Shown: one piece after another, positions 59,527 through 64,000 of the stretch | Numbering within the stretch: position 1 is the first letter of the stretch | Layout of the letters: each line of letters opens with the position of its first letter | NCBI RefSeq assembly: GCF_028368935.1 | Contig: NZ_JAQNDK010000003.1 | Coordinates: 1,612,001-1,676,000 of the forward strand | Direction: 5' to 3' | Length of the DNA: 64,000 nt | DNA from: Sorangium aterium | Lineage (GTDB): Bacteria > Myxococcota_A > Polyangia > Polyangiales > Polyangiaceae | Position numbers and translations under genes: made by a program | The notes under the pieces: generated by a model | Told to the model about the DNA's origin: nothing | Database searches by the model: none | The model's input: the letters and a program-made list of their open reading frames with translations, nothing else

Positions 59527-60387
59527 ATGGCACAGGTCACCATGAATCGAGTCGCGACATCCCCACCCGGGCCGGTGGCGCGCACCCCGCCGCGCCTGCT
59601 TGAGGTGCTGCGCACGACCGCGATCTCCCCCCGCATGCGGCGGATCACGCTGGGCGGCGAGGCGATCGCGGGGTTCCCCGCGCGCTGCGGCGGCGCGCAC
59701 ATCAAGGTCTTCTTCCCGCGCGGCGACCAGGCGGCGCCGGAGCTGCCCACGCTGGGCCCGGACGGCCCCGTCTGGCCTCCGACGCCTCGGCGGCCGATCA
59801 CGCGCACGTACTCGGTGCGCAGGTACGACGCGCAGGCCGGCGAGCTGGACGTGGACTTCGTCCTGCACGGGGACGACGGCCCCGCGTCGCGGTGGGCCCA
59901 CCGCGCCAGGCCGGGCGACCGCATCGGCATCGCCGGGCCGGGCGGCCCCGATCCGATGCTCGGTCCCGCGGACTGGTACCTCCTGGCCGGCGACCTCTCC
60001 GCGCTGCCGGCCATCGGCGCGCTGCTCGAGGCCCTGCCGAAGACGGCGCGCGGCCACGCCGTCGTCGCGGTCCCCGACGCGGCGGACGTGCAGGAGATCG
60101 ATCACCCGCCGCACGTCGCGCTGACCTGGATCTACCTGCAGGGCGAGCACGCCCCGGGCCCCCGGCTCGAGGCGGCCGTCCGCGCCCTGGGGTGGCCGGA
60201 CGGCCGCGTCTTCGCCTGGGTCGCGGGCGAGTCGTCGTCCGTCGTCGCGATCCGCGATCACCTGCTCGACGAGCGCGGGCTCGGGCGCGAGGCGCTGTAC
60301 GCGATCCCCTACTGGAAGGCGAGCCAGTCCGAGGAGGCGTACCACGCGGAGCGGCACCGGATCATGGACGGGCTCGACAGGGCCTGA
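59527..60387 (+). CDS. mxcB: siderophore-interacting protein (ViuB/MxcB-like FAD ferric reductase)
   Basis: 286 aa from the ATG at 59527; a TTG at 59506 or ATG at 59542 are alternatives, none with a clear SD. The FAD-binding motif [30 protein letters not shown] and a C-terminal [14 protein letters not shown] with the final [12 protein letters not shown] block mark the SIP family. These cytosolic flavin reductases release iron from imported ferric siderophores. Location in a DHB operon matches MxcB of myxochelin loci. Its last 13 codons are duplicated just downstream (60361-60438). Confidence 0.9.
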   Translation: MAQVTMNRVATSPPGPVARTPPRLLEVLRTTAISPRMRRITLGGEAIAGFPARCGGAHIKVFFPRGDQAAPELPTLGPDGPVWPPTPRRPITRTYSVRRYDAQAGELDVDFVLHGDDGPASRWAHRARPGDRIGIAGPGGPDPMLGPADWYLLAGDLSALPAIGALLEALPKTARGHAVVAVPDAADVQEIDHPPHVALTWIYLQGEHAPGPRLEAAVRALGWPDGRVFAWVAGESSSVVAIRDHLLDERGLGREALYAIPYWKASQSEEAYHAERHRIMDGLDRA

Positions 60388-60438
60388 CGGGAGCGAGCGA
60401 TCATGGACGGGCTCGACAGGGCCTGACGGGAGCGAACG
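60361..60438 (+). repeat. 39-bp tandem duplication
   Basis: Two 39-bp copies (60361-60399, 60400-60438) differ at one base. The first holds the last codons and stop of the siderophore-interacting gene and a GGGAGCG SD. The second repeats this as a noncoding copy and supplies the SD for the next gene. Confidence 0.85.
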
Positions 60439-61215
60439 ATGGAGTTCAAACACAAGGCGGCGCTCGTCACGGGCGGGGCCCAGGGGATCGGCGAGGCCGT
60501 CGCTCGGAGGCTCGCCGCGCGGGGCGCCGCGGTGGCGGCCGTGGACGCGAACCGGGAGCGCCTGGGCGCCGTGGTCGCCGATCTCCAGGCGAGCGGCCAT
60601 CGCGCCGCGGCGTTCGCGGTGGACGTGGCCGACGGCGAGGCGGTCGACGGCGCGGTGGAGCGGATCGAGCGCGAGCTCGGCCCGCTCGAGATCCTCGTGA
60701 ACGTGGCCGGCGTGCTGCGCATGGGCGACGCCCTCTCGCTGACGAACGACGACTGGGAGCGCACGTTCGCGGTCAACACCCGGGGGGTGTTCAACGTGAG
60801 CCGGGCCGTGGCGCGCCGCATGGTGCCGCGCCGATCGGGGTCGATCGTGACGGTCGGGTCCAACGCCGCGCGCACGCCGCGGATGAACATGGGCGCTTAC
60901 GCCGCCTCGAAGGCCGCCGCGGCCCAGTGGACGAAGTGCCTCGGCCTGGAGCTCGCGCAGCACGACATCCGGTGCAACGTGGTGTCCCCTGGCTCGACGG
61001 ACACGCCGATGCAGCGCGCGCTCTGGGCGGACGATCGCGGCGCTCAGGCGGTCATCGCCGGCGCTCCCGAGGCGTTCCGGCTGGGCATCCCGCTGCGCCG
61101 GATCGCCACGACGGATGACGTCGCCAGCGCGGTGCTGTTCCTGCTCTCGGACGAGGCGCGGCACATCACGATGCACGACCTCTGCGTCGACGGCGGCGCC
61201 ACGCTGGGCGCCTGA
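60439..61215 (+). CDS. mxcC: 2,3-dihydro-2,3-dihydroxybenzoate dehydrogenase
   Basis: 258 aa short-chain dehydrogenase. The cofactor loop is [20 protein letters not shown] follows, catalytic Ser is in IVTVGSN, and YAASKAA gives Tyr and Lys. [11 protein letters not shown] ends the fold. It oxidises the dihydrodiol to 2,3-dihydroxybenzoate with NAD. Placed last in the DHB operon, it is equivalent to EntA/DhbA/MxcC. The SD is GGGAGCG, brought by the second copy of the 39-bp repeat. Confidence 0.93.
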   Translation: MEFKHKAALVTGGAQGIGEAVARRLAARGAAVAAVDANRERLGAVVADLQASGHRAAAFAVDVADGEAVDGAVERIERELGPLEILVNVAGVLRMGDALSLTNDDWERTFAVNTRGVFNVSRAVARRMVPRRSGSIVTVGSNAARTPRMNMGAYAASKAAAAQWTKCLGLELAQHDIRCNVVSPGSTDTPMQRALWADDRGAQAVIAGAPEAFRLGIPLRRIATTDDVASAVLFLLSDEARHITMHDLCVDGGATLGA

Positions 61216-61263
61216 TCCTGGCCGGACTTCGTTCGAGCGAGAAATGAGACGCCAAGACGAAGA

Positions 61264-61290
61264 CGCCAAGAACAGAATCCTATCTTGGCG
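61264..61290. terminator. bidirectional hairpin between convergent genes
   Basis: CGCCAAGA (61264-61271) and TCTTGGCG (61283-61290) form an 8-bp stem with an 11-nt A-rich loop between the mxcC stop and the GST stop. A GACGCCAAGA copy also occurs at 61248-61257. No T-run follows on the plus strand. Confidence 0.55.
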
Positions 61291-61309
61291 CCTTATCGGC
61301 GCATGTCCG

Positions 61310-62011
61310 TCAAGCCGACATCGTCCTGGCGGCGCCCGCGGCCACGCCGAGGCGCTGCTCGTAGCCGGCGAGCGCGCGGGCCCAGGCCGGACGCGCTTCG
61401 CAGAGCTCGCGGTAGCGCCGGACGTGCGGATGGTCGCCGAGGAGATCCGCACGCCAGGCCTGGCGGAGGACAGTAGTCATCGCGATGTCGGCAACGGTGA
61501 AGTCGTCGCCGGTGACGAATTGCTTGCCGTCGAGCCAGCGGTCGAGGGCACCGAGGCAGCGCTGCGCCCACGCGCAGAGCTCCGGTCGGAGGTCGGCGCC
61601 GGCCGTCTTTCCGAACTTGGCCTTCAGATCCAGCAGTACGATCTGCGCGATCGGCGGCTCGACCGTGGTGAGGGCCGCGAACGTCCAGCGCGTGACCTCC
61701 GCGCGCTTCCGGAGGTCGGATAGCTCCCCCGCGCGCTCTGCAAGGTGGAGGAGGATTGCGCCGCTCTCCGCGATCACGAAGCCGTCGTCCTCGATCACCG
61801 GCACCTGGTTGAACGGGCTGATCCGCGCGAAATGCCCCTCGTTCAGCTCGCCCTTCGGCTGATCGAGACCGTGCACCTCGTACGGAAGGCCGAGCTCCTC
61901 GAGCGCCCAGAGGATGCGGAGGTCTCGCGTGAGGCCGATCACCACGCTGGGCACCTTACCGAAGCCGTAGAGCGTGATCGGACGAGCGGTGGGGGCGTCG
62001 TGTGCTTCCAT
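61310..62011 (-). CDS. glutathione S-transferase family protein
   Basis: 233 aa from the ATG at 62011, with AGAGG nine nt before it; an ATG three codons earlier touches that SD. Thioredoxin-like N-terminal domain: LRILWALEELGLPYEV, ISPFNQVPVIEDDGFVIAESGAIL with the cis-Pro and ESxAIL glutathione contacts. The C-terminal helical domain has FVTGDDFTVADIAMTTVLR, the N-capping box. It may detoxify electrophiles or reduce disulfides; no substrate can be named. It converges on the siderophore operon but is not obviously part of it. Confidence 0.9.
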   Translation of the reverse strand: MEAHDAPTARPITLYGFGKVPSVVIGLTRDLRILWALEELGLPYEVHGLDQPKGELNEGHFARISPFNQVPVIEDDGFVIAESGAILLHLAERAGELSDLRKRAEVTRWTFAALTTVEPPIAQIVLLDLKAKFGKTAGADLRPELCAWAQRCLGALDRWLDGKQFVTGDDFTVADIAMTTVLRQAWRADLLGDHPHVRRYRELCEARPAWARALAGYEQRLGVAAGAARTMSA

Positions 62012-62115
62012 CGATTCCATCCTCTAAACGACGCAGCAGCGTGCGTGCAAGCTCGAGCGGTCGCCCTCGGCGGTCTTTTTGATCTCGACGAACGGCGATC
62101 GCGCTGTTTGTCGCT

Positions 62116-63114
62116 CTAAGGGTCTTCCTTGCCCACGTTCCCGAACAGCGCGTCGGACGCCGTGCCGACCATCACCACCGCGGCGAGCGCCACGGCGGCG
62201 GCGATCGCGAGGGCGCCGAGTACCCGCGAGGGCTTCATCTGCCACCACATGGCGAGGCCGCTGAGCGCCCACACGACCAGCGTGATCCCGGTGATGTCCG
62301 CGAAGAGCGCCCAGAGCCAGGCCACGCCGCCGTGGACGGGGAAATGATGCGTCTTGTGAAGCGTCTCGAGCACCTCGACGAAGCGAGGCCACCCCCGCGC
62401 GCCGGCGGGCCGCCCGTCGAGCCGCCCCGTGCCCAGGTTGTATGTGACGTTCCAGGCGCGGCCGTCTGCGTCCCGCATACCGAAGCGCAGCTCGGGGCTG
62501 ATCTTCGGGTGAGCGCGCAGCGGTCCCGCGGCGTCGACGCCGATCTTGGGCAGGAGATCCTTTATCTGCTCCTGCACCGCCGCCATCCTGTATCCAGGCA
62601 GGTCGATCGCGACGCCGGCGAACGGGGGCGCGGGGGCATCGGGCTCGGGAGGATGGCTGGAGACTGTCGCGCTGCCGTCGTCGAGGCGCAGGATCACCAC
62701 CTGGCGTCCCCCGCCCGCGCTCGGCGCCGCGAGCAGCGGCCACCCGGAGAACGCGCCTCGGGTCCCCGGATCGAGCGTGTAGCGCGAGGGCGAGCCGGCG
62801 TTGAGCTGCTCGACGACCTGGCGCGCGAGCTCGCCCGGATCCCAGGGCTGGAACCCGGTGAGCGCCGACAGCCGCTCTCCCGAGAGCGACCGGCTGTCGA
62901 TGTCTCGCCCGATCTGCGGGTGATTGAAGAGCGTGCCGCTGATCCCGAACAGCAGTATCCAGGGGAACAGCAGCAAGCCCAGGTACATGTGCACGCGGCG
63001 CACGACCTTCATGATCGTGCCGTAACGCGGCCGCCCGCGGGGGCCCCGTGGCGAACGGGGTCCTCGCGCGGCGTCGTCCCTCACCGCTTCTTCGTGATCG
63101 GGCGCGAGCGTCAT
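62116..63114 (-). CDS. PepSY-associated transmembrane protein
   Basis: 332 aa. A charged N-terminus precedes a membrane helix (HMYLGLLLFPWILLFGISG) with conserved His, then a large periplasmic loop containing PepSY-like beta/alpha units (VILRLDDGSATV, LRFGMRDADGRAWNVTYNLG). HKTHHFPVHGG and two or three further helices (LWALFADITGITLVVWAL, ALAIAAAVALAAVVMVG) complete the PepSY_TM layout. These proteins often sit beside TonB receptors and take part in ferric-siderophore reduction at the inner membrane. Its ATG overlaps the stop of the upstream gene in ATGA. Confidence 0.85.
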   Translation of the reverse strand: MTLAPDHEEAVRDDAARGPRSPRGPRGRPRYGTIMKVVRRVHMYLGLLLFPWILLFGISGTLFNHPQIGRDIDSRSLSGERLSALTGFQPWDPGELARQVVEQLNAGSPSRYTLDPGTRGAFSGWPLLAAPSAGGGRQVVILRLDDGSATVSSHPPEPDAPAPPFAGVAIDLPGYRMAAVQEQIKDLLPKIGVDAAGPLRAHPKISPELRFGMRDADGRAWNVTYNLGTGRLDGRPAGARGWPRFVEVLETLHKTHHFPVHGGVAWLWALFADITGITLVVWALSGLAMWWQMKPSRVLGALAIAAAVALAAVVMVGTASDALFGNVGKEDP

Positions 63115-64000
63115 CGGATCTTCGCGACGGAGAACGTGAGCCCAGGCGCGCTCACGCCCGCCTCACCGGGCCCGTCCTCGCCGATCTCGCGGAGCGTCGT
63201 CGACTCCTGGCCCTCGAACTCCAGCAGGTAGGTGCGGTCGCCGAGCGCGACGGACAGGACGCTGCCGCCGCCGGGCGCGGCGTCGAGCACCGTGGCGGTC
63301 GGCGTATCGCCGAGCGTCACGCTGGCCCACCGCCACGCCGCGGCGCTCGCCAGCACGCGCGGGTGGGTGTCGTCCGCGATCGCGAAGAGGCTCTCGTCGA
63401 GCACGCGCAGGAACGCCTTGCCGTCCGGGCCGCCGAAGAGCGAGCCGGCGGTGTCGCCGTCGAACAGCGCGCTCAGCTCGACGTGGAACTCGGGATCGAA
63501 CTGCCTCGTCTCGGGGTCGAAGCGCAGCATGCACGGGGCGGCTGCGTTGTCGGGGTTGAGCCGGTGCACCGCCGCGCCGTACGCCTCGGTGGCCACGTAG
63601 ATCATGCCGTCGGGCCCCTCGACCCCATCGCGCACGTAACCGCAGCGATCGTCGGTGACGACGGTCGCCTCGTCCGTCGCGCTGTCGACGACGACGACCG
63701 CGGCCACGCTCGGGACCTCCGGGCCGACGCGCCACCCGCCGAAGGTGATCACGTCGTCGCCCTGGCGAAGCGGCGGCGAGGAAGAATAGGTGAGCGTGGC
63801 GTCCGGGATCACAAGATCCTCGAGCGGAATGTCTCCGGTCACCGTCATCTCCGCGGGATTCCAGACCACCACCTGGGCGGTGGGACCATCGAAGAAGTAC
63901 GCCTTGGTCTCCGAGACGAAGTGGAACTGCGTGCCGTACTCGCCGATCTTCGCGAGGCCCTTGCCCTGGAAGCTGATGGTGTCCCCTTCCTCGAGGCTGC
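63111..64000 (-). CDS. beta-propeller-like protein of a siderophore locus, 5' truncated by window edge
   Basis: The frame is open to the window end (reading SLEEGDTISFQGKG and KIGEYGTQFHFVSETKAYFF before the first in-frame GTG at 63872). The visible ~295 residues repeat VVWNPAEMTVTGDIPLEDL, AVVVVDSATDEATVVTDDR, GMIYVATEAYGAAVHRLN and FLRVLDESLFAIADD, a propeller pattern like DUF4374 proteins. From memory such proteins occur as MxcI in myxochelin loci; this is not checked. Coupled by ATGA to the PepSY gene, so the two are likely part of an iron-uptake operon whose receptor would lie beyond the window. Confidence 0.72.
   Translation of the reverse strand, partial: SLEEGDTISFQGKGLAKIGEYGTQFHFVSETKAYFFDGPTAQVVVWNPAEMTVTGDIPLEDLVIPDATLTYSSSPPLRQGDDVITFGGWRVGPEVPSVAAVVVVDSATDEATVVTDDRCGYVRDGVEGPDGMIYVATEAYGAAVHRLNPDNAAAPCMLRFDPETRQFDPEFHVELSALFDGDTAGSLFGGPDGKAFLRVLDESLFAIADDTHPRVLASAAAWRWASVTLGDTPTATVLDAAPGGGSVLSVALGDRTYLLEFEGQESTTLREIGEDGPGEAGVSAPGLTFSVAKIR

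Noticed and set aside
1..64000. tRNA or rRNA genes and insertion sequences
   Set aside because: Scanning for T-arm GGTTCGAATCC-type strings followed by acceptor pairing, conserved rRNA strings and transposase motifs gave only coincidental matches inside coding sequence.

Overview
The window is very GC-rich DNA with strong third-position GC bias, so most long antisense reading frames are shadows of real genes. Gene content points to a large-genome myxobacterium, most like Sorangium or other Polyangiales. Supporting signs are a eukaryote-like Ser/Thr kinase fused to cyclase-like, AAA and TPR regions, a MYXO-CTERM-tagged cysteine-rich surface protein, many lipoproteins with Gly/Ser linkers, a histone-H1-like Lys/Ala/Pro tail and a myxochelin-type catecholate siderophore locus. 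About 46 protein genes are supported. No tRNA, rRNA, CRISPR array, transposase or phage gene was recognised.

Left part (1-30 kb): mostly single chromosomal housekeeping and regulatory genes. They include a truncated FHA/AAA/Fis-type regulator, a PqqD-like+MEMO protein, a YkgJ-type Cys-cluster protein, a bifunctional Rel (p)ppGpp enzyme divergent from hemW, a serine/threonine dehydratase, a nitrilase-family hydrolase, a response regulator, the kinase/pseudo-cyclase/AAA/TPR giant, a lytic transglycosylase fused to an M16-like module, a MarR regulator, a CDP-alcohol phosphatidyltransferase, a PduO-type cobalamin adenosyltransferase, a rhodanese-ThiF/MoeB fusion, a HTH-TPR protein and an acidic/basic-tailed protein.

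Middle (30-47.4 kb): envelope and accessory functions. There is a three-gene minus-strand group (M49-like zinc peptidase lipoprotein with an EF-hand loop, a membrane-anchored unknown, a GT39-like membrane glycosyltransferase) and a metallophosphoesterase with a HdeD-like membrane tail. Two tandem paralogous serine-hydrolase lipoproteins follow, then a Uma2 nuclease, an SRPBCC protein, a TraA-like PA14/Cys-rich/MYXO-CTERM protein, a HTH-STAND-TPR ATPase, a 2OG-Fe(II) oxygenase and a Sir2 deacylase.

Right part (47.4-64 kb): a metal/cofactor island. A class Ia ribonucleotide reductase operon (nrdAB) lies behind a promoter with two NrdR-like boxes 31 bp apart and a class-I cobalamin riboswitch. 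Converging on it is a second cobalamin riboswitch that drives a BtuB-like TonB receptor and an overlapping beta-propeller-like lipoprotein, reminiscent of BtuB-BtuG. Divergent from that, behind a TTGACA promoter and an AT-rich palindrome that looks like a Fur box, is the 2,3-dihydroxybenzoate operon: isochorismate synthase, DHB-AMP ligase, isochorismatase/aryl carrier, siderophore-interacting reductase and DHB dehydrogenase. A GST, a PepSY membrane protein and an outward-running propeller-like protein close the window.

Two genes, nrdA and the isochorismatase/aryl-carrier gene, show apparent one-base losses in GC-rich stretches. These should be checked as possible sequencing errors before biology is inferred.
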